DNA from: Candidatus Tiamatella incendiivivens
GTDB lineage: Archaea; Thermoproteota; Thermoprotei_A; Sulfolobales; Acidilobaceae
Reading direction: 5' to 3'
Length of the DNA stretch: 64,000 nucleotides
Assembly (NCBI GenBank): GCA_015522635.1
Contig: WALW01000019.1
Location: 62,001-126,000 of the forward strand
Positions 8,603 through 17,247 of the stretch are shown one piece after another; position 1 is the stretch's first letter; each line of letters opens with the position of its first letter. The notes beneath the pieces are model-generated. The model worked only from the letters and a program-made list of their open reading frames with translations. It was not told the origin of the DNA and did no database searches. A program made the translations under genes and the position numbers.

Positions 8603-9227
8603 ATCTCAAACATACAAACCCCTCCCCCCCTATACATTTTCTTGGCCCTTCTCTGAACGGAGTATCTTCAGGATGAAAACTTAGTGTACCCATACATTTT
8701 TCTAACTCTAAATTCATCCGAGATGCAATTCGTATCAACTCGTTTATCGTGTAGAACCTAGCTACCCTGTAGAATAAATGACCTGCTTTTGAGAGTTTAG
8801 TATAGTATTTCCCCCAAGGGCTATCACGTGGAACTATGCAAAGGATAATTCTCCCATCTCCCTTTACGACCCTCACTGCTTCTTTAAGAACGAGGTTAGA
8901 GTTATCAACGAAGCATATAGTCACTATAATCAAAACCGTCTTAAATACCCTTGATCTTGATGGAAGGGATTCGCCTAATCCCTGTATAACCTCGATTCTC
9001 CTTTTCTTCGCTTTCAAAAGCATGTTATAACTAGGATCCAATCCTATGTCGCATACTACTTTACTGGCGAACCATCCTGAACCTACTCCCACCTCAAGGC
9101 AAGGATGGTATGGATAGTCCAGGGCTTGTTTAACTGTTTTTAATTCATTGAGGGCTATTATTGTGTTCTCTGAATACCAGTTATCATATTTTTCATGGTA
9201 TTTGTCAAAAATACCTGCAGTCGACAA
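8562..9227 (-). CDS. Class I SAM-dependent methyltransferase
   Basis: A 221-residue Methyltransf_11-type enzyme. Motif I is CLEVGVGSGWFASKV, the acidic end of strand 2 is GLDPSYNML, the motif around ESLPSRSRVFKTVLIIVTICFVDN corresponds to motifs II-III, and LKEAVRVVKGDGRIIL is the post-motif helix and strand. The N-terminal FDKYHEKYDNWY is typical of small-molecule or lipid/quinone methylases. The 3' end runs through a run of seven C residues on the plus strand (about 8624-8630) and overlaps the membrane-protein gene by 41 bases, so the last 13 or so residues deserve caution. Substrate unknown. Confidence 0.82.
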   Translation of the reverse strand: MSTAGIFDKYHEKYDNWYSENTIIALNELKTVKQALDYPYHPCLEVGVGSGWFASKVVCDIGLDPSYNMLLKAKKRRIEVIQGLGESLPSRSRVFKTVLIIVTICFVDNSNLVLKEAVRVVKGDGRIILCIVPRDSPWGKYYTKLSKAGHLFYRVARFYTINELIRIASRMNLELEKCMGTLSFHPEDTPFREGPRKCIGGEGFVCLRFKPSFPQTSQSYQ

Positions 9228-9273
9228 CGATCGTCTACCTAGGAATCTATTTTAAACGGGGGGTTTATTTTAC

Positions 9274-9546
9274 CTATACAAGTAAGCCTTTCGCTACCGT
9301 ACTTAAATGAAGATTACCGCTTCTGTCTAGGTAGCTAAGCTCTGAGTCTAGGAGGACCTGTATTGCCCTGTCAATAATAGGGCTCCATGACCCGTCTACT
9401 GCGTAGAGATCACTGCATTCATTGAGTTTTCTAATTAGAATGTAATGCAGCTCCTCGGGTGGTACTCCTTCCGGCTCTTTCTCTGATATCTCCTTAACAG
9501 TCTCCACTATAATGTCCCTAGTAGGGTCCAACATGCAATTAGTCAT
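9274..9546 (-). CDS. Small winged-helix-like protein, unknown
   Basis: A 90-residue acidic protein. The order of segments, VKEISEKEPEGVPPEELHYILIRKL then IDRAIQVLLDSELSYLDRSGNLHLSTVAKGLL, is that of a winged-helix fold: three helices and a beta wing ending in a 'leads to T/A-x-G' tail similar to many archaeal wHTH proteins. No catalytic motif. Located upstream of, and divergent from, citrate synthase, with 200 bases between; the gap contains TATA-like boxes near 9680 and 9690. Role unknown, possibly regulatory. Confidence 0.5.
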   Translation of the reverse strand: MTNCMLDPTRDIIVETVKEISEKEPEGVPPEELHYILIRKLNECSDLYAVDGSWSPIIDRAIQVLLDSELSYLDRSGNLHLSTVAKGLLV

Positions 9547-9745
9547 CTCAGCATCCCTGCCATAATATTCTATCGTGATAACAATTCAATAGTTAAACCC
9601 TGATACTACTACGGTATGCCTAGAGTAATCCGCTAGTAATATTGTGGAATTACACGTTTGTTTAGTAAGGATAGGTTAAATAGGCTTTTATACGAGGCGA
9701 TAATGCAAATTATATATGCAAATCCATTATGGGGTGAATCATGAT

Positions 9746-10912
9746 ATGGCACAACAACAATATATCCGTGCACCTAAAGGGTTAGCCGGAGTAATTGTAG
9801 ACCAAACGCATCTAAGTGGGGTTGACCCATCTGGACAAGCAACTATCTATAGAGGATATACCATTGATGACATAGGAGAACACGCTAGCTTCTACGAAGC
9901 AGCCCACCTATTCCTCTACGGCCATCTGCCATGCGAGGATGAACTGAAGGAGATAAAGAAGAAAATAGACTATGAGAGGGGGAATATTCCGGAGAAACTC
10001 TTCGACGCATTGAAATTGTCTCCAGCAACACATCCAATGTACTATGGTTCCTATGGTGTGACGCTTCTCGGGCAGTACTTAGCACCTGAATGGGACTTCT
10101 CCGATGAAACATTATTTGATCATGCAATAAAACTAATAGCTAAACTGCCTGTAGTATTCACTGCAGGATGGAGTTTAGCTAGAAGTGGAACCCTAATCAG
10201 ACCTGATTCAAGCCTCGACCACGCGACAGACGTACTGAGGATGATAACGGGAAGAATGCCAAATAAAGTAGAAGCAAGGGCATTCGAATCCAGCCTAGTC
10301 CTCTACATGGATCACGGTTTCAACGCTAGCACATTTACTGTAAGAGTCATAGCTAGTACACTAAGCGACATATATAGTGCAGTAGCTGGTGGCGTCGGAG
10401 CACTTAAAGGCCCATTACACGGGGGAGCAAACGAGAAGGCCATGACAATGTTCCTCGAAGCAGAGAAGGAGGCCAAAGCAAAGGGTGTACCGCTCAAGGA
10501 ATACATTGCTGAGTACATTAAAGACAAGCTGGCTAAAAAAGAGAAAATCATGGGGTTCGGCCATAGAGTCTATAAAGTCCACGACCCGAGAACTGATGTA
10601 CTAAGAAAATACATTGAACAACTAGAAGGTGGACACTACTGGATAGAAGTTCTAGAAGCCTCTGAGAAAGTTGTGAAGCAAGAGAAGAATCTACCGGCAA
10701 ACGTTGACCTATACACTGCGCCACTATACTATCTACTTGGAATACCTATACCCATGTACACACCTATATTTGCTATGGGAAGAATAGTTGGATGGACAAG
10801 CCATTACATAGAGCAAGTCAAGAACAACAGGATAATAAGACCAACTGAAGAGTTCGTAGGTCCAACGGGATTAAAGTACAAGCCTATTGAAGAAAGGAAG
10901 TGCGGGCAGTAA
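9746..10912 (+). CDS. gltA: Citrate synthase
   Basis: A short archaeal-type citrate synthase of about 388 residues that condenses acetyl-CoA with oxaloacetate. Catalytic residues are seen: His in GPLHGGANEKAM, His in GFGHRVYKVHDPRTD, and Asp in NVDLYTAPLYYLLG. CoA-binding context MYTPIFAMGRIVGW is intact. The frame is open from ATG 9716, but GGGGTG at 9731-9736 sits at the right distance from ATG 9746 (MAQQQYIRAPKGLAG), so I prefer that start. A TATA-like TTTTATAC near 9690 precedes it. Substrate relaxation to propionyl-CoA (2-methylcitrate) is common in this family and cannot be excluded. Confidence 0.93.
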   Translation: MAQQQYIRAPKGLAGVIVDQTHLSGVDPSGQATIYRGYTIDDIGEHASFYEAAHLFLYGHLPCEDELKEIKKKIDYERGNIPEKLFDALKLSPATHPMYYGSYGVTLLGQYLAPEWDFSDETLFDHAIKLIAKLPVVFTAGWSLARSGTLIRPDSSLDHATDVLRMITGRMPNKVEARAFESSLVLYMDHGFNASTFTVRVIASTLSDIYSAVAGGVGALKGPLHGGANEKAMTMFLEAEKEAKAKGVPLKEYIAEYIKDKLAKKEKIMGFGHRVYKVHDPRTDVLRKYIEQLEGGHYWIEVLEASEKVVKQEKNLPANVDLYTAPLYYLLGIPIPMYTPIFAMGRIVGWTSHYIEQVKNNRIIRPTEEFVGPTGLKYKPIEERKCGQ

Positions 10913-10959
10913 AACCTCCATATTCTTTTTATTTTATAATTAAGCCACACAATTCCTTT

Positions 10960-11806
10960 ATGGTGGATAGTCTTCGGAGAATGGCTTCTCTACACGCTCA
11001 TCGTCTTCTTAGGATTCGGCATAGGCAACAGTACCGTAAAAGAAGCCACGATCAGAGGATTAAACGCCTCACTCTTCTTAGCTGCATCCTACATGCTTGC
11101 TACACTCCTACTCGTACCTTTCTCCCTAAAAGAAGGTATTACACTAATAGATATATCATATGGAGTTATCGGTGGATTACTGGTTGCACTAGGCAGTTAC
11201 GGTGCATATAAGGCCGTAGAAGAGCTTGGCGGAGTAGCTGCATTTCCCTTAGTTAACCTTTCATATATCATTCCAATGACATACGGTACCTTAGTATTAG
11301 GTGAATCATTGTCAACCTATAACTCAATAGGCCTTATCCTTGCCGCAGTATCAATCCTTTTCTTTGCAGGTAAACCAGGCAGTCTCAACTGGAAAGGAGT
11401 CCTGTGGCTTATTATAGGTTTCGTGGGGTTCGGATTTACGGATGTTGCCTTAAAAATGTATGGATCCCATGGCGGGGCTCACATAGCTTCACTTAGCTTT
11501 ATAGTAAATATGTTTGTAGCTATTTATCTAGCGGTGAGCCTAAGGAAAGAGAGTTTGCCTTTAGAGAGGAAATCGAACACTATTTTCCTATTTTTATCTC
11601 TACTAAACGGTATACTTCTGGGCATTTCAACATTTTCACTGATCAAAGCCTTTAGTATGGGGCCTGTCAATAAGATTTCGCCAATTGTGAAGCTCAATAC
11701 CGTTATACCTGTATGTTATAGTATTGTTAGAGGAGAGCAGCCTAGCACTTCCATACTGACTGGCTCTGTTTTGGCTATCATCGCTGTTTTCCTACTATCA
11801 TTATAG
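10960..11806 (+). CDS. EamA/DMT-superfamily transporter, start region irregular
   Basis: A ten-helix drug/metabolite transporter of about 282 residues with two EamA repeats. The second repeat begins GVLWLIIGFVGFGFTDVALK and ends with a helix TGSVLAIIAVFLLSL. The first in-frame ATG is at 11093, yet 44 codons before it are plainly coding: a helix reading IVFGEWLLYTLIVFLGFGIGN and then STVKEATIRGLNASL. No ATG, GTG or TTG opens that segment. ATG at 10960 is followed by one surplus G: ATG-G-TGG-ATA; without it the protein would start MWIVFGEW. Either a one-base insertion has shifted the start or a non-canonical start (ATT 10952) is used. Substrate unknown. Confidence 0.7.
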
Positions 11807-11880
11807 TCTGATTACATTCATTTTATAATCATATAGGCGATATATGTTCTAATTCAAGTAGTTAAAATAGGTGCCATCAG

Positions 11881-13233
11881 TTGGGGCCAGCAAACTTTCT
11901 GAGAGGAAAGTATGCGAAGGAAGCAATAAGAATAGGCTGGCCCCTTGTTATAGTAGAATCACTCGATAGTATAGTCTCAATAACCGACACCTTCTTTGTC
12001 TCCCGGTTAGGCGATGATGCGATAGCTGGGGTCGGATTAGCCTCGTATATAGGGTGGTTACTATCTGTTTTCGGATCACTCTACTACGTAGGAGTAATGG
12101 TACTTGTTGCCCAAGCAGTTGGGTCGAAACAGATTAAAAAAGCCAGTAAAATAGTTGGTGAATCACTATCGGCATCAGCGCTCATAGCTATACCTATAGT
12201 TCTCCTGGGTTATACATATGCAAGCCAGCTTATAGGCTTGATAGGTGGAACAGGAACCGTTCAATACTTAGGTTCTAGTTATATGAGTCTTAGAGTCGTA
12301 GGCTTAGAGTTTTGGTTCATACTCTTGGTGTTAGACGCGTCGTTCAGAGGTTCAGGTGTGACAAAACCGCTCATCTACTCGTCTGTAACAACAGCAACAG
12401 TAAACACTATACTAGACCCCCTTCTTATATACGGTTATCTGGGCTTCCCTCGCATGGGTGTTCGCGGCGCCGCTTTCGCATCTGTAATAAGCATAGCACT
12501 GGGAGCATTACTTGATTTCTTATTAACTACTAGATTTCTTGAATTCTCAGCTAAACCCCGAATACCTTCATTCTACGCGGTGCATGCGGCGAGAGTAGGA
12601 TTCCCCGCATTTGTTGAAAGAGTAGTTTTCGCTGGTGGAAATAATCTCTATATGAAATCTATTAGTACCTGTGGGGCGATCACTATAGCAGCCCACACAA
12701 TAGGTGTGCGAATAGAATCGATAGCATACATGCCAGCATTTGCTGTTAGCACCGCAGCATCAAGTATAATTGGACAACTAGTCGGAGCAGGAGAAGAGAG
12801 TGAAGCACGTAAAGCGGGATTCGAGATTGCAGGGATAACGGCACTACTTATGCTAGTGGTGGGTATGCTTCTAGTTGGAATATCACCGTTCGCCCCTGAA
12901 GCCTTTACCAGCAATCCTGAGACAAGGAGACTAGCAATGATCTACCTTATCCTAGCAGGTGTCTCAGAACCCGGACTAGGAGTGATAATGACCATAGGAG
13001 GATCCATTCGTGGAGCGGGAGAGACTAGAGTTCCGACTATTATAAATCTAGCAAGCCTATATGCTGCCCGCATACTACCAGCATACATTATTGCATCAAA
13101 CCATATAGCACTCATGGGCATATGCCCACTAGGACAATGGCTTTCAATGGATCTTGACATAGGGGTCAGAACCGTAATTTTCATATATGTATACTATAGG
13201 TTTATACATAGATTGACCAAGAAACTTGTATAA
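11881..13233 (+). CDS. MATE-family efflux transporter
   Basis: A 450-residue multidrug and toxin extrusion antiporter with about twelve membrane helices in two six-helix halves. Family features are IRIGWPLVIVESLDSIVSITDTFFVSRLG at the N-terminus, AQAVGSKQIKKA after helix 2, NTILDPLLIYG closing the first half, and AHTIGVRIESIAYMPAFAVSTAAS at the start of the second. Start codon is TTG at 11881, 7 bases after AGGTG. Drives export with Na+ or H+; substrate unreadable. It follows the DMT transporter on the same strand after 74 bases. Confidence 0.9.
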   Translation: MGPANFLRGKYAKEAIRIGWPLVIVESLDSIVSITDTFFVSRLGDDAIAGVGLASYIGWLLSVFGSLYYVGVMVLVAQAVGSKQIKKASKIVGESLSASALIAIPIVLLGYTYASQLIGLIGGTGTVQYLGSSYMSLRVVGLEFWFILLVLDASFRGSGVTKPLIYSSVTTATVNTILDPLLIYGYLGFPRMGVRGAAFASVISIALGALLDFLLTTRFLEFSAKPRIPSFYAVHAARVGFPAFVERVVFAGGNNLYMKSISTCGAITIAAHTIGVRIESIAYMPAFAVSTAASSIIGQLVGAGEESEARKAGFEIAGITALLMLVVGMLLVGISPFAPEAFTSNPETRRLAMIYLILAGVSEPGLGVIMTIGGSIRGAGETRVPTIINLASLYAARILPAYIIASNHIALMGICPLGQWLSMDLDIGVRTVIFIYVYYRFIHRLTKKLV

Positions 13234-13283
13234 TGTTTATCAATAAGACAAAGTTAAAAAAATAATGTACTTGGTGACCATCT

Positions 13284-14021
13284 ATGAACCTTTATGACCT
13301 CAAAGGAAAAACCGCTCTTGTAACAGGCTCATCCAGAGGTATTGGAGCTGCCACAGTTTTAGCATTTGCTAAACGAGGAGCCAACATTGTCATAAACTAT
13401 AATACAAGCAAGGAAAAGGCTCTTGAAACTGCTGCCAAAGCCAAAGAGTATGGTGTTGAGGCAATAGTTGTAAAAGCTGATGTAGGTGACTGGGAGGAAG
13501 CTGGGAAGCTTGTAGATGAAGCTGTAAACGCGTTTGAAGGTATAGATTACCTAGTCAATAATGCCGGTATATTTGAATTGAAACCATTCATTGAAACTAG
13601 ACCAGATGACTGGTATAGAATGCTTAAAACCCACGTTCTCGGAGCCATGAATGTTACAAGGAGAGCACTACCATATATGAGGAAAGGGGGTGGAATCGTC
13701 AATATTTCAAGTATTGTTGGTGTAAAACCCTCTCCTGGCCCAGGTAGAGTAAGCTATTCTACCGCAAAAGCTGCATTGGTAGGTTTTACGATTAGTCTAG
13801 CTGTAGAGCTAGCTGATAAAGGAATTAGAGTTAATGCCGTTGCACCGGGACTTACATTAACTGAAATGGTGGTTAAAGGAATACCTAATCTAGATGAAAG
13901 AGCAAAGAAGATACCTGTTAAACGTATAGGTACTCCTGGAGAGATAGCTGAGGCTATAGTCTTTATGGCAATTCACCCATATATAACTGGAGAGGTACTA
14001 GTAGTTTCGGGTGGAGAGTAA
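13284..14021 (+). CDS. Short-chain dehydrogenase/reductase, FabG-like
   Basis: A 245-residue classical SDR. The cofactor motif TGSSRGIGAATV, the NNAGIF motif, the catalytic Ser in IVNISSIVG and the YSTAK pair are all present, and the C-terminus ends in the usual ITGEVLVVSGGE. Absence of an acidic residue after strand 2 together with NYNTSKEKA (Asn-Tyr-Asn) suggests NADPH rather than NADH, as in 3-oxoacyl-reductases. Archaea lacking fatty-acid synthase use such enzymes for diverse alcohols, sugars or acetoacetyl-CoA. ATG 13284 is preceded by GGTGA at the right distance. Confidence 0.88.
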   Translation: MNLYDLKGKTALVTGSSRGIGAATVLAFAKRGANIVINYNTSKEKALETAAKAKEYGVEAIVVKADVGDWEEAGKLVDEAVNAFEGIDYLVNNAGIFELKPFIETRPDDWYRMLKTHVLGAMNVTRRALPYMRKGGGIVNISSIVGVKPSPGPGRVSYSTAKAALVGFTISLAVELADKGIRVNAVAPGLTLTEMVVKGIPNLDERAKKIPVKRIGTPGEIAEAIVFMAIHPYITGEVLVVSGGE

Positions 14022-14041
14022 ATCTACCTATTCACCAATTT

Positions 14042-14458
14042 TTATTCTAGAGACAAAAGAATAACACCTGTTAATGCTAACAGTATCCCTGCAATTTTCT
14101 TGGGATCCGCTTGTTCTCCGAGAAATATGTATGACAATATGAATGTGACTGCTGGATAAATACTTGTCATAGCAATAATTGTCCCTGCTGATGCTTTTTC
14201 AAGGGCTTTTATGACGAATAGATAACCCAGTGTTCCGAATACACCTGCAGTTAAAATAACTAACAATGATATACCTATTAGTATTTTTGGTTTGTATGCT
14301 AGGTATATCCATGGAATAACTAGGAAGGGAGCTAATGATGCAACAATGTAAACAGCTACTCCTGTCATACCTCTCATAGTTGCATATTTGATTAGGACCC
14401 CCCATAAACCCCAAGCAAGTATTGCCATTATGCCGTAGAATAGTGTTCTAGAGTCCAA
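14042..14458 (-). CDS. Half-size EamA-type transporter (five TM helices)
   Basis: A 138-residue membrane protein equivalent to a single EamA repeat: five helices starting with YGIMAILAWGLWGVLIKYA and ending in the diagnostic ALEKASAGTIIAMTSIYPAVTFILSYIFLGEQ then GILLALTGVILL. Proteins of this size work as homodimers or antiparallel heterodimers in the DMT superfamily. No second half is fused; the ten-helix relative at 10960-11806 is not adjacent. Substrate unknown. Confidence 0.85.
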   Translation of the reverse strand: MDSRTLFYGIMAILAWGLWGVLIKYATMRGMTGVAVYIVASLAPFLVIPWIYLAYKPKILIGISLLVILTAGVFGTLGYLFVIKALEKASAGTIIAMTSIYPAVTFILSYIFLGEQADPKKIAGILLALTGVILLSLE

Positions 14459-14650
14459 AAGGCCCCCCTCTAATACTTTGGACTGATATGTTGTTTATAC
14501 TTGATTTCTTACTATAAAGTTGTAATTATCTTTCTAGGTGCTTGAAATAGTATAGGTAGAGTTTAGCGGATGAAAATCTAGTTCATATTACTGCAATACA
14601 TATAGTAAGGGAAGATTATTTAAAAAGTTGAAAAAGAATGATTTGGCTGA

Positions 14651-14839
14651 TTAGGCTAGGCCTAGATCTTTAAGTGTCTTCTCGCTTACAAATTTGTAGG
14701 TTATGCCACAGTCACCGGGACATACGGCTTTTATGGCTTTCCTGCCGTTCTTGAGTGTAACAACCTCATAGTTGTTTGTCTTCATTTTCTTCCTGCACTT
14801 AACACAAAATACTTCTATTTCAGGCTTTTTCTTGGCCAT
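14651..14839 (-). CDS. DUF5679 small zinc-ribbon-like protein
   Basis: A 62-residue protein with FCVKCRKKMKT (C-x2-C) and a second knuckle AVCPGDCG (C-x3-C) separated by a short beta stretch VVTLKNGRKAIK. This is the layout of the archaeal DUF5679 family, a small zinc-binding domain of unknown role often highly expressed. Start ATG follows GGGTGAAAACCC. Basic N-terminus AKKKPE suggests nucleic-acid contact. It lies downstream of the structured RNA candidate on the same strand. Confidence 0.8.
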   Translation of the reverse strand: MAKKKPEIEVFCVKCRKKMKTNNYEVVTLKNGRKAIKAVCPGDCGITYKFVSEKTLKDLGLA

Positions 14840-14969
14840 GGGTTTTCACCCATTATTTTTAGTATATAATTTTTACATTAAAAGCGTTATGGTGAATATC
14901 ACCATTATTAATAAAAAATTTTAACTCATTTACATCTTTACCTATCAAAAATTTTTCAAAAGGTAATAC

Positions 14970-15065
14970 CCCCCGCAAAGAGCTCGCCGTTTCCGGCTCT
15001 CCTCACAGCCAAACAATCCTGTAAGGCTCTGGAGACCCTCTTCACTTCAACGCTCTCCGCGGGGG
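14970..15065 (-). ncRNA. Structured RNA candidate, GC-rich, four helices closed by a 7-bp stem
   Basis: A 96-base island much richer in G+C than its AT-rich surroundings. Read on the minus strand it folds as a closed junction: CCCCCGC (15065-15059) pairs with GCGGGGG (14976-14970). Inside, GGAGA/UCUCC (15058-15054 with 15035-15031) closes an 18-base loop, CCUUACAG/CUGUGAGG (15026-15019 with 15008-15001) closes a 10-base loop, and AGA-GCCG-GAAA-CGGC-(GAGC)-UCU (15000-14979) ends in a GNRA tetraloop. The strand is chosen because the 8-bp helix needs a U-G wobble on the minus strand (a C-A mismatch on plus), because GAAA is a stable tetraloop, and because T-runs follow the minus-strand 3' end. 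It is not a tRNA (no T-loop), 5S or SRP sequence that I recognise. Confidence 0.6.
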
Positions 15066-15126
15066 TTAGTTAAGAGATATAAACTTGGAGAAAGATAAAA
15101 TTATGGAATAATAGGTAGGTTGATAC

Positions 15127-15510
15127 TTAATATACGCTTAAATCTATGTCTGAAAGACTAACCACACCAACTAGTTGGCTATTCTCGTCTATTACAGGTA
15201 AATGCCGTGCCTTTATCTTAGCCATAACCTCTTTCGCTTCTTCCACCGACGCTTCAGGAGATACTGTCACAGGATCTTTGGTCATGACCTCCTTTATCTT
15301 AGTCTCATAGGAGAGTTCTCTTACCACAACTCGCTTAAGAAGGTCACGTTCAGAAAATATACCAACAACCCTGCCCTCCTTATTAACGACTGGTATAGCG
15401 CCTATATTCAATTCAGCCATCTTTTTAACAGCATCAAAAACAGTCTCATCTTCTCTTACTGTAACAGGGTTTTTCAACATTACATCTTTGACTTTGTACT
15501 CCTGACTCAA
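15127..15510 (-). CDS. Two-CBS-domain protein
   Basis: A 127-residue protein consisting only of a pair of CBS domains: KDVMLKNPVTVREDETVFDAV with IPVVNKEGRVVGIFSERDLLK, then KEVMTKDPVTVSPEASVEEA with LPVIDENSQLVGVVSLSDID. CBS pairs bind adenine nucleotides or related ligands and report energy state to partner proteins. Start is TTG, within reach of GGGTGAGAGAGG. Partner unknown; the gene stands upstream of the structured RNA candidate. Confidence 0.9.
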   Translation of the reverse strand: MSQEYKVKDVMLKNPVTVREDETVFDAVKKMAELNIGAIPVVNKEGRVVGIFSERDLLKRVVVRELSYETKIKEVMTKDPVTVSPEASVEEAKEVMAKIKARHLPVIDENSQLVGVVSLSDIDLSVY

Positions 15511-15660
15511 CCTCTCTCACCCATATCTTTCTTATGAGCCTTTTCCACTTTCTATATTCTTTTAAACAGATAATTATATACATGCGTGGAGGCTTACCTA
15601 AATAAGGATGGATGTAATATGTATACTAGCGTGATAGAAAAGTTTTTGAGGTGTGTTTGA

Positions 15661-15993
15661 ATGGAAGATAACCGAGAGGTTTCTAAGACAAAAGCAATCT
15701 TTGAGGGAGAAGCTAAGATAGGTGAGATTATGGGTGGATTCCAAGCTATTAACCTCTCGCCCGAGGATATAAGCTCTCCTCTATCCTTTCAGATGGCTCT
15801 AACTAGAATCTACGAAACTCTGATGAAGAACATAGAAGAAGGCCCTAAGAAGAAATACTTTGCAGAGGTAAGATTTAAGGATGATATGGGGAATCCCGTA
15901 GTGATTAGTATTGATCTGGGCAATAAACCTCCTCTGTTCTCGAATAATAAGGTTAAAGCTAGAGTTCTAGTGGAGATATACGAGGAAGATTGA
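15661..15993 (+). CDS. Conserved-looking hypothetical protein, 110 residues
   Basis: An acidic-basic balanced 110-residue protein without membrane helices or known motifs. It has a central helix SPLSFQMALTRIYETLMKNIEEG and a beta-rich C-terminal half (FAEVRFKDDMGNPVVISIDLG, then KARVLVEIYEED). I do not recognise the family. ATG start after GAGGTGTG; ends 8 bases before the stop of the convergent PhoH-KH gene. Real gene judged by codon use, RBS and length. Confidence 0.6.
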   Translation: MEDNREVSKTKAIFEGEAKIGEIMGGFQAINLSPEDISSPLSFQMALTRIYETLMKNIEEGPKKKYFAEVRFKDDMGNPVVISIDLGNKPPLFSNNKVKARVLVEIYEED

Positions 15994-16001
15994 ACCAGCT
16001 T

Positions 16002-17144
16002 TCACTTCCTCTTCTTAGGAGGTAACGGTTCTTCTACCTTGACTCCCACACCTATCAACCTTCTTAATGAGTCTTCGAGAAATTTAGCATAGAATCCTTT
16101 CTGCCCTATGAAAGCTCCAATACCGTCCCTTGCAATGACAAACACTATATCAGACCCTACTAAATCAGCCTTCCTCACATGTTTATGAACCCAACCTACA
16201 GGATGTATAGCTCTTACCACTTCGGTAAAATCTAAAGTCAATTCTAAACCTCTTATTCTAGCGTTTAACTCCTCTTCAAGTCTACTTATTCTCTCACCAC
16301 CTGATCCTATCAAGCGAGGTAAGTGCCCTTCCTTGACTATAAGGACTATATCAGGAGTATGCTCACTAGAAATTTTCCATTTCTCCTTCAAAGATTCAAG
16401 GTCTAATGCTGTGATGACAGCTGCATCCGGTGCGATTCTTGAAGCACCATTTAACGCGTCCTCCTCTGCTTTTGATAGCTTCCTTCCTCTCATCCTAGCC
16501 TCGAATAGTAACTTGATACCCAGCTTGGCTCCTGGCCTTACAATATCTCTTATTCCTAGGTCGACAACTTCAGTTCCATCCAGTTCTCCTAGAAGTAAGC
16601 TCCTAGCAATTTTCGCTGAATTAACCTTTCTAGCTTGAAGTATAGGATCACCTATAATTATTAACCTGGAATTCTCACCTAGCCGTAAAACTATTTCAGA
16701 AACTACATCCGGTGGAACATTCTGAATATCATCCATAATTATGAGGGAATCATCAAAACTCCTTCCTCTAAGTAGGTGCGGGTGAACATAGAGGATTTTA
16801 CCTTTAGACTCCAAGTCTTCGAGAACCCTAGTATCAACAAACCTGTATACAAGATCTCGAAGATAGGCCCTTACGGACTCCTTCCATACCTCATGGTTCT
16901 TCAATAATGGGAGTTCGCTACTGGTTTCAATATCGATTAACGGTTTTGAAATTACAACTCTCTTGTATACACTATTTAATATTGAGTCAATCGCGTATAG
17001 TAAGCTTATCATGCTCTTACCCGTCCCGCTTGGACCGAATACGCCAACTATCTTGCTTTTGTTAGTCTTAAGTACTTTAAACAGCCTTTTCTGACCGGTC
17101 GTTTTAGGGGTTACTTTTCCCATCAAACTCACAATCATCACCAT
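16002..17144 (-). CDS. PhoH-like ATPase with C-terminal KH domains
   Basis: A 380-residue protein. The N-terminal PhoH-type P-loop domain has Walker A VGVFGPSGTGKSM (about residues 33-45), Walker B DDSLIIMDDIQN (about 133-144) and the sensor GDPILQARK. After a linker come two KH-type RNA-binding units: one with LPRLIGSGGERISRLEEEL and one with GIGAFIGQKGFYAKFLEDSL, each carrying the G-x-x-G loop (GSGG, GQKG). PhoH proteins are ATPases/RNA helicases tied to RNA decay. The combination suggests an ATP-driven RNA remodelling factor. First ATG at 17144 and ATG at 17123 (MGKVTPKTTG) are both possible starts. Confidence 0.82.
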   Translation of the reverse strand: MVMIVSLMGKVTPKTTGQKRLFKVLKTNKSKIVGVFGPSGTGKSMISLLYAIDSILNSVYKRVVISKPLIDIETSSELPLLKNHEVWKESVRAYLRDLVYRFVDTRVLEDLESKGKILYVHPHLLRGRSFDDSLIIMDDIQNVPPDVVSEIVLRLGENSRLIIIGDPILQARKVNSAKIARSLLLGELDGTEVVDLGIRDIVRPGAKLGIKLLFEARMRGRKLSKAEEDALNGASRIAPDAAVITALDLESLKEKWKISSEHTPDIVLIVKEGHLPRLIGSGGERISRLEEELNARIRGLELTLDFTEVVRAIHPVGWVHKHVRKADLVGSDIVFVIARDGIGAFIGQKGFYAKFLEDSLRRLIGVGVKVEEPLPPKKRK

Positions 17145-17247
17145 AATATTGAGTTTAAAAAGCAGATTTTAATAAAGACAAGGAAACTTTCAGGCATTCT
17201 CTTTTTAATATGCCAAGCTTTTCACTCCAAACATGGAGGGATATGGT

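Noticed and set aside
10900-11211. Plus-strand open frame of 103 residues beginning at the end of citrate synthase
   Set aside because: Its composition (many Arg/His, no domains) is that of a shifted frame of the DMT transporter, whose true frame encodes clear membrane helices.
14970-15065. tRNA with intron
   Set aside because: The 7-bp closing stem suggested an acceptor stem, but there is no T-loop sequence, no conserved U8 or D-loop GG, and the inner helices do not form arms of tRNA size.
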